Source: CAYGZA01 sp964354135 (lineage in GTDB: Bacteria > Planctomycetota > Planctomycetia > Pirellulales > Thermoguttaceae). From it: a stretch of 26,490 nucleotides of DNA. The stretch is from assembly GCA_964354135.1 (NCBI GenBank), contig CAYGZA010000052.1:1-26490 (forward strand). Reading direction: 5' to 3'. The position numbers and the translations under genes are program-made. The number at the start of each line of letters is the position of its first letter. The stretch's first letter is position 1. Shown piece after piece: positions 1-8,600 of the stretch. Under the pieces are notes generated by a model that was not told the origin of the DNA, ran no database searches, and was given only the letters and a program-made list of their open reading frames with translations.

Positions 1-594
1 GTCGGTGAAGAGGTACTCGACCGGGTCCTCCAGCGTCAGGATGTGGCATCGCTCGTTGCGGTTGATCCAGTCGAGCATCGAGGCGATCGTCGTGCTCTTG
101 CCGGACCCGGTGACCCCGGCCAGGAGGACCATCCCCTGGTCGAACTTGCACAGGTCCTCGAGGATCGGCGGCAAGTGCAGGCCGGCGAAATCGGGGATCT
201 TGTTGCTCACGCGCCGGGCCACGAGCCCCATCACCCCCATCTGCTGCAGAATGTTGACGCGGAACCGCCAGTGCTTGCCCTCCAGATCGAGCACGTAGGA
301 CAAGTCCACGCCGCCGTCCCGGTCGAAGATCTCCCGGCGGCGCTGTTTGAGACGCGGTTCGCTGTCGATCAGCTCGAAGAGCATCCGCAAGGATTCTTCC
401 TCTCCGAGCGGCCCCCGGTTCAGCGGGCGCAGGCTCCCGGCGATCCGCACGAACGGCGGCAGGCCCACCTTCATGTGCAGATCGCTCCCCTCCAGCTTCA
501 CCAGCGCACGGAAGAGCTTGTCGATCTCCAGCTCCTTGCGCCGCTCGGTCGGCTCGTGCTTCTGGCCGTTCTCCGCGTCGAGCGCCGTTGCCAT
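1..594 (-). CDS. pilT: Type IV pilus retraction ATPase PilT (N-terminal part, truncated by window edge)
   Basis: This is the first 198 residues of a PilT-family secretion/motility ATPase; the rest lies beyond base 1. PilT is a cytoplasmic hexameric AAA-type ATPase that powers depolymerisation of type IV pili. Seen in the sequence: the N-terminal PAS-like domain with the family phrase SDLHMKVG (residues 37-44), then the Walker A loop GVTGSGKS (160-167) and the start of the Asp box in LTLEDPVEY (187-194). The ATG at 594 is preceded by a strong AGGAGG (complement of 603-608) eight bases upstream, which fixes the start. It lies 184 bases downstream of hisF on the same strand, with a heptamer repeat region between them, so co-transcription is possible but not shown. 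PilU or a GspE-like ATPase are the alternatives; the N-terminal sequence fits PilT best. Confidence 0.93.
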   Translation of the reverse strand, partial: MATALDAENGQKHEPTERRKELEIDKLFRALVKLEGSDLHMKVGLPPFVRIAGSLRPLNRGPLGEEESLRMLFELIDSEPRLKQRRREIFDRDGGVDLSYVLDLEGKHWRFRVNILQQMGVMGLVARRVSNKIPDFAGLHLPPILEDLCKFDQGMVLLAGVTGSGKSTTIASMLDWINRNERCHILTLEDPVEYLFTD

Positions 595-635
595 CTTCCC
601 TTCCTCCTAACGCGGCCTTGCGCCGCGAGCAAAGC

Positions 636-763
636 GGTCAGCCGTCAGCTATCAGCAGTCAGCAGTCAGCTATCAGCAGTCAAGTCTTTGGGTTGCGTTT
701 TCCTCTTGCTGAAAGCTGAAAGCTGAAAGCTGATAGCTGAAAGCTGATAGCTGAAAGCTGATA
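636..763. repeat. Two facing heptanucleotide tandem arrays
   Basis: Bases 636-677 hold six tandem 7-mers of form NNTCAGC (GG, CG, TA, AG, AG, TA), followed by a decayed seventh unit at 678-684. Bases 708-763 hold eight tandem 7-mers of form GCTGAWA (three AAA, then alternating ATA and AAA). The complement of the second array is again NNTCAGC, so the arrays point at each other around a centre of about 23 bases. The arms can pair to form a long hairpin or cruciform. The block fills the gap between hisF and pilT. Similar short heptamer tracts are known as dispersed intergenic repeats in some bacterial genomes; their role here is unknown. Confidence 0.9.
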
Positions 764-778
764 GCTTAACTCCAACCG

Positions 779-1546
779 TTAAAGCCGCACACAAATCCCT
801 CTTGCCCGCATGACCTCTTTTGTCTGGCGGATCGTGTACTGCCCGAAGTGGAAAATGCTGGCGGCCAGGGCCGCATCGGCCCCGCCCAAGAGGATCGCAT
901 CCGCCAGGTGCTCGGGGCACCCGGCCCCCCCGCTGGCCACCACCGGGATCGACACCGCCCGGGCCACCGCGGCGGTAATCTCCAGGTCGTAGCCATCCTG
1001 GGTGCCGTCGGCGTCCATCGACGTCAAGACGATTTCTCCCGCCCCCAGCCGCTCCACCTCGCGGGCCCAGGCCACGGCTTCCAGCCCCGTGCCGATCCGG
1101 CCCCCGTTAATATGTACTTCCCAAAACTCCCGGCCGTTCCGCTCGACCCGCTTCGGATCGACGTTGACGACGATGCACTGGCTGCCAAAGCGGCGTGCCG
1201 CCCGGCTGACAAACCCCGGGTCCCGGCAGGCGGCCGAATTGATCGACACCTTGTCGCTCCCCGCACTGAGCAGGGCCCGGATATCGTCCAACGTTCTCAC
1301 TCCGCCGCCGACGGTCAGCGGCATGAATACCACTTCGGCTGTATGTCGAACCACTTCTAGGAGTATATCGCGTCCCTCGTGGCTGGCCGTAATGTCGAGG
1401 AAGACCAACTCATCGGCCCCTTCTTCCTCGTAGCGTGCGGCCACCTGAACGGGGTCCCCGGCATCGCGGAGCTGGACGAAGTTCGTTCCCTTAACGACCC
1501 TGCCTCGATCCACGTCGAGGCAGGGAATCACGCGTTTGGCAAGCAT
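779..1546 (-). CDS. hisF: Imidazole glycerol phosphate synthase, cyclase subunit HisF
   Basis: HisF is the cytoplasmic (beta/alpha)8-barrel cyclase of histidine biosynthesis. With the glutaminase HisH it turns PRFAR plus ammonia into imidazole glycerol phosphate and AICAR, the latter feeding purine synthesis. The 255 residues match the usual family length. Both catalytic aspartates are in the expected places: Asp11 in IPCLDVD and Asp130 in VNVDPKR. Phosphate-binding turns appear as VGGGV (79-83) and ASGGAG. The reading frame continues upstream, but the family N-terminus MLAKRVIPCLD starts at the ATG at 1546; no strong ribosome-binding site is visible. No other his gene is in the window, so it appears detached from a his operon. 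The stop lies just beside the heptamer repeats. Confidence 0.97.
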   Translation of the reverse strand: MLAKRVIPCLDVDRGRVVKGTNFVQLRDAGDPVQVAARYEEEGADELVFLDITASHEGRDILLEVVRHTAEVVFMPLTVGGGVRTLDDIRALLSAGSDKVSINSAACRDPGFVSRAARRFGSQCIVVNVDPKRVERNGREFWEVHINGGRIGTGLEAVAWAREVERLGAGEIVLTSMDADGTQDGYDLEITAAVARAVSIPVVASGGAGCPEHLADAILLGGADAALAASIFHFGQYTIRQTKEVMRARGICVRL

Positions 1547-1637
1547 CGATGTCCGAAACGGAAGCCAGCCTGATAGGGCCGGACCTGAAAGCCGTCCTCT
1601 AGTACGCACCTGATTACGCCACGGTCGTCAAAATTCT

Positions 1638-1666
1638 ACTGTAAACCGCCGGCCCTTACCGGTCAA
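1638..1666 (-). promoter_or_regulatory. Putative hisF promoter
   Basis: On the minus strand, TTGACC (1666-1661), a 17-base spacer and TACAGT (1643-1638) match a vegetative-type promoter in 5/6 and 4/6 positions. It would start a transcript near 1631, about 85 bases before the hisF ATG. Confidence 0.45.
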
Positions 1667-1752
1667 CCACTCGGAATAATCGCGACGACCCGACGGCATC
1701 GGCGAGCGCCTGCCGAACGCCTTTGGGCTGCTGGCCGTTGCGGAGCCGGGTG

Positions 1753-1781
1753 TTGAAACCCTCCGGATGGCGGAGTATACT
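1753..1781 (+). promoter_or_regulatory. Putative promoter of the DUF1080 gene
   Basis: TTGAAA (1753-1758), exactly 17 bases, TATACT (1776-1781). Both boxes match the vegetative consensus in 5/6 positions. The predicted start near 1788 gives a leader of about 43 bases. Confidence 0.65.
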
Positions 1782-1830
1782 TCCGGCATTCCGCGGCCGA
1801 CGTCCATTGCCTTCCGAGGAGCACAGCTCG

Positions 1831-2472
1831 ATGAGACGTGTATTTCTCTTGCTGGCGGTAGCCGTCGCCGCGGCGCAGATCGGGGCCGCCCGACCCAAGG
1901 ACGCCGACACGGGCTTCGTCCCCCTGTTCGACGGCAAGACGTTCCGCGGCTGGGAAGGGAACCTCCAGGCATTCCGCATCGAAGCGGGGGCCGTGGTCGG
2001 CGGGAGCCTCACCAAACCGATTCCGCGCAACGAATACCTCTGCACCAAGAGAAGCTACGCCGACTTCGAGCTGCGGCTGAAGTTCAAGGTCCTCGGCAAG
2101 GCCGCCAATGCGGGCATCCAGATCCGCAGCGAGCGCGTCCCCAATAGCAACGAGATGATCGGCTACCAGGCCGACCTCGGCGACAACTGGTGGGGTTGCC
2201 TCTACGACGAGCGCCGCCACAAGTTGCTCACCGGGCCGCCCGAGGCCGAGCGGTCCAAGATCATCCGCCGCGACGACTGGAACGAGTACGTCATCCGCTG
2301 CCAGGGCCGCCGAGTCCAGTTCTGGATCAACGGCAAACAGACGGTCGATTACACGGAACCCGACCTGACCATACCGCAGGTGGGGGTGTTTGGCCTTCAG
2401 ATACACCAGGGCGACCCCAGCGAGGCGTGGTATAAGGACATCCGCATCAAGGAACTGCCTGAGCGGCCGTAG
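1831..2472 (+). CDS. Secreted DUF1080 / 3-keto-disaccharide hydrolase-like protein
   Basis: This 213-residue exported protein belongs to the DUF1080 family (3-keto-disaccharide hydrolase domain, a jelly-roll fold). Family members cleave 3-keto-glycosides or bind sugars; the substrate here cannot be read. Seen: a signal peptide (MRRVFLLL... AAAQIGAA, residues 1-20), the opening motif FVPLFDGKTFRGW (29-41), the core phrase NAGIQIRS near residue 93, and the closing YKDIRIKEL, all hallmarks of the family. The ATG at 1831 was chosen over an upstream start in the same frame because GAGGA lies about ten bases before it and the signal peptide begins there; the upstream extension also overlaps the promoter. 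It stands alone on the plus strand. Such proteins are highly expanded in Planctomycetota. Confidence 0.9.
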   Translation: MRRVFLLLAVAVAAAQIGAARPKDADTGFVPLFDGKTFRGWEGNLQAFRIEAGAVVGGSLTKPIPRNEYLCTKRSYADFELRLKFKVLGKAANAGIQIRSERVPNSNEMIGYQADLGDNWWGCLYDERRHKLLTGPPEAERSKIIRRDDWNEYVIRCQGRRVQFWINGKQTVDYTEPDLTIPQVGVFGLQIHQGDPSEAWYKDIRIKELPERP

Positions 2473-2521
2473 CCCCCAAGGACTGCCATGGCCAGGAGTC
2501 TGCACGCGGCCGGAGGCTTCA

Positions 2522-2538
2522 GAAGTCTTCAAGACTTC
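2522..2538. terminator. Hairpin after the DUF1080 gene
   Basis: GAAGTCT (2522-2528), loop TCA, AGACTTC (2532-2538): a perfect 7-bp stem 50 bases after the stop codon. No T-run follows, so termination is only a guess; a further copy of GAAGTCT follows in direct orientation at once (2540-2545). Confidence 0.35.
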
Positions 2539-2606
2539 GGAAGTCTGTTCGGCTTCGGCCAGGACCGGCTCGGAGCCGCCGCGACCCCGCCGGAATGGGG
2601 GGTGAA

Positions 2607-2636
2607 TTGATATTCGGCCCCATCGTGTAGAATACT
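2607..2636 (+). promoter_or_regulatory. Putative promoter of the zinc peptidase gene
   Basis: TTGATA (2607-2612) is followed by AATACT (2631-2636) at 18 bases, or by the better hexamer TAGAAT (2628-2633) at a short 15-base spacing. Either would give a leader of about 105 bases. Confidence 0.45.
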
Positions 2637-2649
2637 CTAGTAGGGAACC

Positions 2650-2723
2650 GGGAGTCCCTTGGCCCAGAGACCCGTGGGAGGCCCGGCAACTCCCTTGTGA
2701 GCCTGGAGAGCGAGTAGCCAGGC
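2650..2723 (+). promoter_or_regulatory. Structured 5' leader of the zinc peptidase gene
   Basis: The predicted leader folds into at least two stems: GGGAGT (2650-2655) with ACTCCC (2689-2694) closing a GC-rich internal region, and GCCTGG (2701-2706) with CCAGGC (2718-2723). The ribosome-binding site AGGAGG (about 2737-2742) comes soon after. No known riboswitch class was recognised. Confidence 0.35.
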
Positions 2724-2748
2724 GGGACAGATCTACAGGAGGAAACCG

Positions 2749-3426
2749 ATGTTCTACTTCGACTTTCGACTGCTGATATTCATTTCTCCCGCGCTCTTGT
2801 TGGCGATGTGGGCCCAACTCCGCGTCCGCATGACCTACGCCGCGGCCCAGCGGATGGCCGCGCCCTTGAGTGGGGCAGCGGCGGCCCGCCACATCCTCGA
2901 CTCCGCGGGCCTGGACGGCCTGGGGATTGAAATGGTGCCGGGCCACCTGAGCGACCACTATGACCCCCGCGACAAGGTGTTGCGTCTGAGCAACGAGGTG
3001 TATCAGAGCCGCACGTTAGCCGCGGTGGGGATCGCCGCCCACGAGGCCGGACATGCGATCCAACACGCCCGGGGCTACGCCCCCCTGGTGGTCCGCAATG
3101 CCGCGGTGCCTATCGCGGGCTTCGGCTCCAATGCCGGCATCCTGATGCTCATCCTTGGCGTTGTCATGAACTTGGGTTGGCTGATCTGGGCGGGGATTAT
3201 CGCCTTCAGCGGCATCGTGTTCTTTCAGGTGGTGAACCTGCCTGTGGAGTTCAACGCCAGCGCCCGGGCCAAGGCGCAGTTGGTGGACTTGGGCGTCGTC
3301 CCCCCGGACCAGATGGTCTACGTCAATAAGGTCCTGAACGCCGCCGCATTGACCTACGTCGCCGCGACGCTCCAGGCGATCTTGACGCTCATCTACTACA
3401 TTATGCGCTTCACCAACCGGGATTAG
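2749..3426 (+). CDS. YugP-type membrane zinc metallopeptidase (Zn_peptidase_2)
   Basis: A 225-residue integral-membrane zinc peptidase of the YugP family (PF04298), at the usual family length. Its physiological substrate is not known for most members. Seen: an N-terminal hydrophobic anchor (about 9-21); the metal-binding and catalytic motif HEAGH at 98-102 in the phrase AAHEAGHAIQHARGY; two hydrophobic segments (about 118-163); then LPVEFNASARA with Glu167, which fits the third zinc ligand; and a C-terminal membrane segment ending in RFTNRD. A strong AGGAGG about eight bases before the ATG fixes the start. It is monocistronic, with its own promoter and a long structured leader, and converges on the hydrolase gene across a nested hairpin. 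Confidence 0.93.
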   Translation: MFYFDFRLLIFISPALLLAMWAQLRVRMTYAAAQRMAAPLSGAAAARHILDSAGLDGLGIEMVPGHLSDHYDPRDKVLRLSNEVYQSRTLAAVGIAAHEAGHAIQHARGYAPLVVRNAAVPIAGFGSNAGILMLILGVVMNLGWLIWAGIIAFSGIVFFQVVNLPVEFNASARAKAQLVDLGVVPPDQMVYVNKVLNAAALTYVAATLQAILTLIYYIMRFTNRD

Positions 3427-3427
3427 G

Positions 3428-3463
3428 CGCCGCTCGGTGGACTCGGGAGTCCCGAAAGCGGCG
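3428..3463. terminator. Nested hairpin between convergent genes
   Basis: CGCCGCT (3428-3434) pairs with AGCGGCG (3457-3463), and inside it GGACT (3439-3443) pairs with AGTCC (3448-3452) around a CGGG loop. It begins two bases after the zinc peptidase stop and lies between two convergent genes. There is no T-run on either side, so it is a likely but unproven bidirectional terminator. Confidence 0.5.
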
Positions 3464-3522
3464 ATCGCCGGTCGCGGCAGCGCAGGCATGGCTACGCCCG
3501 CCGGCCCCGTGCAGCGTTCTCT

Positions 3523-5649
3523 CTATCGCAAGTCGTCCCGCCGCAGTGTGGCGTTGAGCCACGTGCGGAGTTCTTCAATCCCCAAGAGAGATTTCGCCGC
3601 AGCGGCAGAGAGTGCCTTGGGACTGCCTTCCCGTGCGTAAACGTGCTCGGCCGTCTTCCGCACCCGCTGGTAGGCGGCTTCCGGCCAGTTGGCCCGGTCG
3701 GTGACATCGACCAAGAGCAACGGCCGCGGCGCGGCGGCCGCGTAGACGTATTGCCAGTCGGTCCGCAGCGCGAGGTCGGGGAGATAGGGCAGGATGCCAT
3801 CGAACGGGTCAACCTTCGGGGCGACCTCCATGGCCCAGTCCCGGACGGTGATCGCCCCGACGACGCCGCAGGCGGCAACCCGCCGGTCCAAAGCAATCGT
3901 AATCGCGGCATCGACTCCGCCGACGCCGAGCCCGACGACCGCGATCTGCCTTTTGTCTACGTCCGCCCGCTGGGGCAGGTATTCGAGCGCAGCAAGGTCG
4001 TCCCACACGCGCAGTGCCAGCGGCGGAATCCCCACCGTGTCGGCCGCTCCGTAGAACGATACGCCCAACCGAGGCCGACCCTCCTGCGCCACCGTCATGT
4101 GTTGCGGCACGCACACCACGTAGCCGTCGCGCGCGAGTGTCCCGGCGATCGAAACCGCCGCAGCATCGCCGGGCAACTGACCGCTGTCGAGCGAAAGGAG
4201 CACGGCGGGCCTGGCCCGTGTGCTGGGCGACGCCGGCCGGAACACCGTCACCGGCACGCTCAATCCCTCGGCCTGCGGCAGTTCGAGCCTTTCCAGGATC
4301 AGGCCGTCGCGGACCGTCACGGAAGGAGCCGCGGGCGAGGTAAGACGCAGGGCCTTCACGTCGCACGTCTCCGCAAGCCATGCGACGGTTCTCTCGCGGT
4401 ATTGCCGCCACGCCTCCTTGCTCGCAAACGCTGCCGGAAGGGCTTCCGTTTGCCGGGCGATCCGCCGCTGGCAGTAGCCGAGCATGGAGAAGTCGGGGTC
4501 GACCGGCTCTGCAACCGGCTGAGGCGTCACCGCGGCGGAAGCGGGCAAGTCCTTCAAGTGCCGGTCAATCCACGGCGCCAGCTCCGGGATGAACGGCGTC
4601 ATGCTGTGCGAGCGGAGGTCCCGCAAGTGGCGAAAGCGATCCGGCTTGCCGAAGAGCCGGAACGTCTTGTCGAGCGTGCCGACCACCTTGTCGTACCCGG
4701 CGACCGGCCACCAGATGTCGCCCGAGTTGCTGGCAATGAAGACCGGCCGCGGGGCGATGCAGGCATTGATCTCGTGCCAATCCGTGTAGCGGAGCACGCC
4801 GCCCACGTAGGGCGACGGATCGGAGAGGTCGTGGGGCACGGTAAAGGGCATTTGGGCCCAGCCCTCGTAGGTCGTCGTGCCGCAGACCGGAACGGCGATC
4901 TGGAATCGGTCCTCCAGCGCGGCGGCAAGCCACGCCTGCTCGGAGCCCTGGCAAAGCCCCGCCACGCCGATCCGCTTCGGATCGACGTCGCTCCGGGCAA
5001 GCGCGTAGTCGAGCGCGCGGAGCGTGTCGAACACCTGGATGCCCATCACTTGCGTGCCGGCGGCCGCGGCGGCCCCGTACAGGCCCGCGCAGGGTGCAGT
5101 CCGCTTGCCCACGTGGGGATCGTCGATGAAGATCGTGAGGCACCCGCGGCGGGCCATGTGGTCCACAAACGTCTTGTAGTACTCGTACTTCAACTCGCCC
5201 AGCCAGCCCGGCGGCATGACCAGGGCGGGAAGCGGCTTCCGTGGGGCAGCATCGGCCGGGCGGACGACGTTGGCCGAGACGTAGGCCCGCTCGGCCCAAA
5301 GGTAGATCACGTCCTCGACGATCAGCTCGCCCTCGCGGCGCGTGGCGAGCGTCCGCGCCCGCATCGGCTCGCGGGACGGCAGGCCCAGACCCTCGGCGAG
5401 CTGGCGGCGCACCACGTCGCGGCGCTTCTCCCACGAAACGAGATCGTCGGGAATCGGCGGCAGTTGCGCGGCCATCCGGCGGGCCCGCCGGGCCAAGAAT
5501 TCCATCACCCGGGCCTGCTGGGCGGCAACGGCAGCGTCCTGCTTCTGGAGCGGAGGCTTCGCGGCCTGCCCTTCAGCACGCGCAGGAGCAAGCCCTGCCA
5601 AGAGCATGCCCGCCACGAGGGCGGCGATCAGTCGCGATTGCATCGTCAC
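3523..5649 (-). CDS. Secreted tandem alpha/beta-hydrolase (dienelactone hydrolase/acetyl esterase-like)
   Basis: A 708-residue exported protein with two alpha/beta-hydrolase-like halves. An N-terminal signal peptide ends near AGLAPARA. In the first half the nucleophile elbow reads GLCQG, placing Cys233 where most esterases have serine, as in dienelactone hydrolases; Asp311 (SNSGDIWWP) and His348 (LRSHSMT) are reasonable partners. In the second half the elbow reads GLGVG (573-577) with Gly575 at the nucleophile position, so this half is probably non-catalytic. It is the second gene of an operon: its start lies three bases after the GH2 stop, and its GAGGAG (5664-5659) lies inside the GH2 gene. 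That spacing favours the GTG at 5649 over the ATG at 5643. With GH2 it probably removes ester groups from a glycan, but this is inferred from context only. Confidence 0.85.
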   Translation of the reverse strand: MTMQSRLIAALVAGMLLAGLAPARAEGQAAKPPLQKQDAAVAAQQARVMEFLARRARRMAAQLPPIPDDLVSWEKRRDVVRRQLAEGLGLPSREPMRARTLATRREGELIVEDVIYLWAERAYVSANVVRPADAAPRKPLPALVMPPGWLGELKYEYYKTFVDHMARRGCLTIFIDDPHVGKRTAPCAGLYGAAAAAGTQVMGIQVFDTLRALDYALARSDVDPKRIGVAGLCQGSEQAWLAAALEDRFQIAVPVCGTTTYEGWAQMPFTVPHDLSDPSPYVGGVLRYTDWHEINACIAPRPVFIASNSGDIWWPVAGYDKVVGTLDKTFRLFGKPDRFRHLRDLRSHSMTPFIPELAPWIDRHLKDLPASAAVTPQPVAEPVDPDFSMLGYCQRRIARQTEALPAAFASKEAWRQYRERTVAWLAETCDVKALRLTSPAAPSVTVRDGLILERLELPQAEGLSVPVTVFRPASPSTRARPAVLLSLDSGQLPGDAAAVSIAGTLARDGYVVCVPQHMTVAQEGRPRLGVSFYGAADTVGIPPLALRVWDDLAALEYLPQRADVDKRQIAVVGLGVGGVDAAITIALDRRVAACGVVGAITVRDWAMEVAPKVDPFDGILPYLPDLALRTDWQYVYAAAAPRPLLLVDVTDRANWPEAAYQRVRKTAEHVYAREGSPKALSAAAAKSLLGIEELRTWLNATLRRDDLR

Positions 5650-5652
5650 GCC

Positions 5653-8600
5653 CTATTTCTCCTCATCGAGCGGCCGGACCGGGATAATGTCCAATTCGGC
5701 AACACCGGCAAACGCCTGGGCATTCACCTCCGAGAGGGCCACCAGCCGAATGAACCGCCCGGCCTGCGGCTTCGCAAAGAGGACATCCTGCTCCTTCCCC
5801 TCGTTTGCGAACGTGCCCTTGGCCGCGGGAGCGCCCCACTCCTTGGCGTCACGGCTGGTGTAGAACTCGTAGCCGGCGATGCGGCCGTTGGCCATGTCCT
5901 GCCGCGGCAGGTAGCGGAAGCCCTTCATTTCAACGACCCGCTTCAGGTCAATCTGGATCTCGTGCGGATGCGGCGGGGCCGTGGTCCGCCACTGGGTGTG
6001 CCAGCACGTGGAGGGATCGGCGTCGATCGCCGCCTCGCCCGGATTGTCCCATTCCTGGCTATCCACCTTGACCACCTTCGCCCCGAGCACTTGCACCACC
6101 GGCGGCTTGGCCGGCTTCAGGAGCAGCGACAGGGTGCTTACACTAAGCTCCTGCTGCGGCCGGAAGGCGTCCGAGCCCATGTAGGCGAGGATGCTGTAGC
6201 GCAACTGCCGGGCCGCCGGGCGGTTCTCCAAATCGCTCCACAGGTCGATCGAAGAGACAACCAGCCGCCCCTTGCCCACCCGGGCCTCGAAGAGACTGCC
6301 CAGCCGGTGGTTGCGGCTGAAATTGTCGATCACTTGCACGATCGGCCGGAACGACGCCGGCGCGTCGTCGAGGACCATCGTGCTGGACCGCTGCAACAGA
6401 TCGTACCACTGCCAGTTGGTGTGTGCGTCGGTCGGGAACCGGGCCAGCGCCGGATGCTTCGGGTCGCACAGGATGCTCATCGTCCCGGCGCCGGTGCGGA
6501 ACCAGATCGGGCTCCAGAAGACCGGCGTGAAGCTGCCCGGAATCGCCTTCGCGATTCCGGCCCGCGGCGCGAGCAAGAATACCTTGCGCCCGGAAGCCAG
6601 TGCGGCGATCGTCTCCGCATTCCACGACCGGCTCGTCAAGACGTCTTTGCCCGCGGCCGGATCGAGCTTTGCCGGATAGACCCAAATGTCCCAGTCGTTG
6701 GCGACATCCGTACTCTGGAGGCCCACGGTGACGGTCAGCTTCTTCGGTGCGGCAATGCCGCCGAGCGGGAGTTTGAGGCTTCCCAAGGGGTTGAGCTTTC
6801 CGGTGGGAATGTCCCGGGACGGCCACGTGCTGCCGGCTTCTTGGCGGCCTTCGTGGTCCCTGACGCTCCAGACCGGCATGGCCCCCGCGATCGGCGCCGG
6901 GCCGAAATGGGCAATCTCGGCCTCTGCGGTGAAGACCTCGTCGGTCGTGAAGGTCCGCTTCTTCATCCGCAAGAGCGGAACCGTGGGGCCGCAGAACCGC
7001 CGGAAGCCCTCGGGCGAGATCAGTCCCTTCGAGTCCCAGAAGGGGTCGAGCGTGCCCACCAGAGCCGTCCCTTGCCCGGGGAAGTCGTGCAGGTCCAAAA
7101 GCTGGAACCCGGCGTGGCCGGGCGTCCGCAAGAGGACTTCGATCTCCTCCTTATAGAGCAAAACCATTAAGAGGCCCGACGCCCGGGTGAAATCGGCGGC
7201 CTGGTCGAGCATCCCGCGGGCGGCCAGATCGTCGCGGACCAGCTCGAAGTTGCGGGGCCGCAGCACGCCCGTGTACTTCTTCATCTCTTCCAGGTTAGGG
7301 TAAACGGTCCACTGGCCGATCTCGTGGGAGACGACCGGCACCTTCTCCTTGGCGGTCTGATCGCGGAAGTCGTGGTCGGTGCCCGGCCCGCGGAGCCCGC
7401 GGACCACCATCACCCGGTACTCGTCCTCCGGGCCGAAGGACCAGGCGGTCGACGGCGTGTAGAGGTGCCGCGGGTCGCGCTGTTTGCACTGCCGCACGAG
7501 CTTCTGGAGGAACGAAGCATCGCCGCTCAGCTCATTACCCAGGCAGAAGAAGCCGAACGACGGGTGGTTGCCGTAGGCGTCGAGGATCCGCCGGACTTCC
7601 TCCTCGATGAAGCGGTCGCGGTCGGGGACCCGGCCGGTGTTGTCCACCCACTGCGGGGCCTCGACGTGGAAAAGGAACCCCATCCGGTCGGCCGCGACAA
7701 AGGCCGCCTCGGGCGGGCACCAGGAATGAAACCGCAGGTGATTCAGGCCGTACGACTTGGCGACCCGCAGGATCCGCAGCCAGCTCTCCACGTCGGTGGG
7801 CGGATAGCCGGTCCGCGGGAAGATGCAGCACTCCAGCGTGCCGCGAAGAAAGATCTTGCGGCCGTTGAGGGTAAACTGCTTGTTTTCGGCGACCGCCAGC
7901 TTGCGCATCCCGAACTTCGTCCTTCGCCGATCCACAAACGACCGGCGGCCTGTAGCAACCTCAAGCGACGTATATAATGTGCACAGCTCCGACGAGAATT
8001 CGCCCCACTTCGGACCCCAGAACCCTTGGGGGGGCTCACGGTCAAAAGAAATGGGCAGGTCGATCTCCAGCACCCCCCGCCCCTCGGCCAACGAGACCGG
8101 CACTTTCTTAACCAGCCCTGGCGCGCCCGCGCTCTCGCTCGCAACCGTCAAGAGAACGTTTCCGGCCACCGCTTGGCCGGTTGCGTTGCCGATCGAGAGC
8201 TTCACCCGCCTAGTCGCCTTGTCAACGTCCGGGTAGATTTGAACGTCGTCGATCCACACCGGCTCGGTCGCCCGGAGCTCGATCCGGCCCACGATCCCGT
8301 TCCAGTTGGTCTGAGTCTGCTCCGATGTGGAGTGGGCGGCGCCGCCCATGTCGAACTTGAGCGAATTGTCCACGCGGATGGTCAGGCGGTGCTTCCCGGG
8401 GGCAAGAATGCCCGTCAGGTCGTGAACGTGCGGCACGCAAAGGCTGTCCTGCGTGCCGACGTAGCGGCCGTCGACCCAAACCCGGGTCTCCCAGTGGCAA
8501 CGCTCCAACAAGAGCGTAACTCTCTTCCCGCCCCACGCGGCCGGTATCTCGACCTCGCGCTCGTACCACGCCGGGCCGACGTACTCCACGATCCGGCTCA

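Noticed and set aside
636..763. CRISPR array
   Set aside because: Units are 7 bases with no spacers, and no cas genes are near.
1663..2958. Minus-strand open frame across DUF1080 and the zinc peptidase start
   Set aside because: Low-complexity shadow; both plus-strand genes have signal peptide or HEAGH motifs, ribosome-binding sites and promoters.
3643..7170. Very long plus-strand open frame opposite the hydrolase and GH2 genes
   Set aside because: Arg/Pro/Gly/His-rich translation without domains; it mirrors the GC-rich codon positions of the two minus-strand genes that carry clear catalytic motifs.
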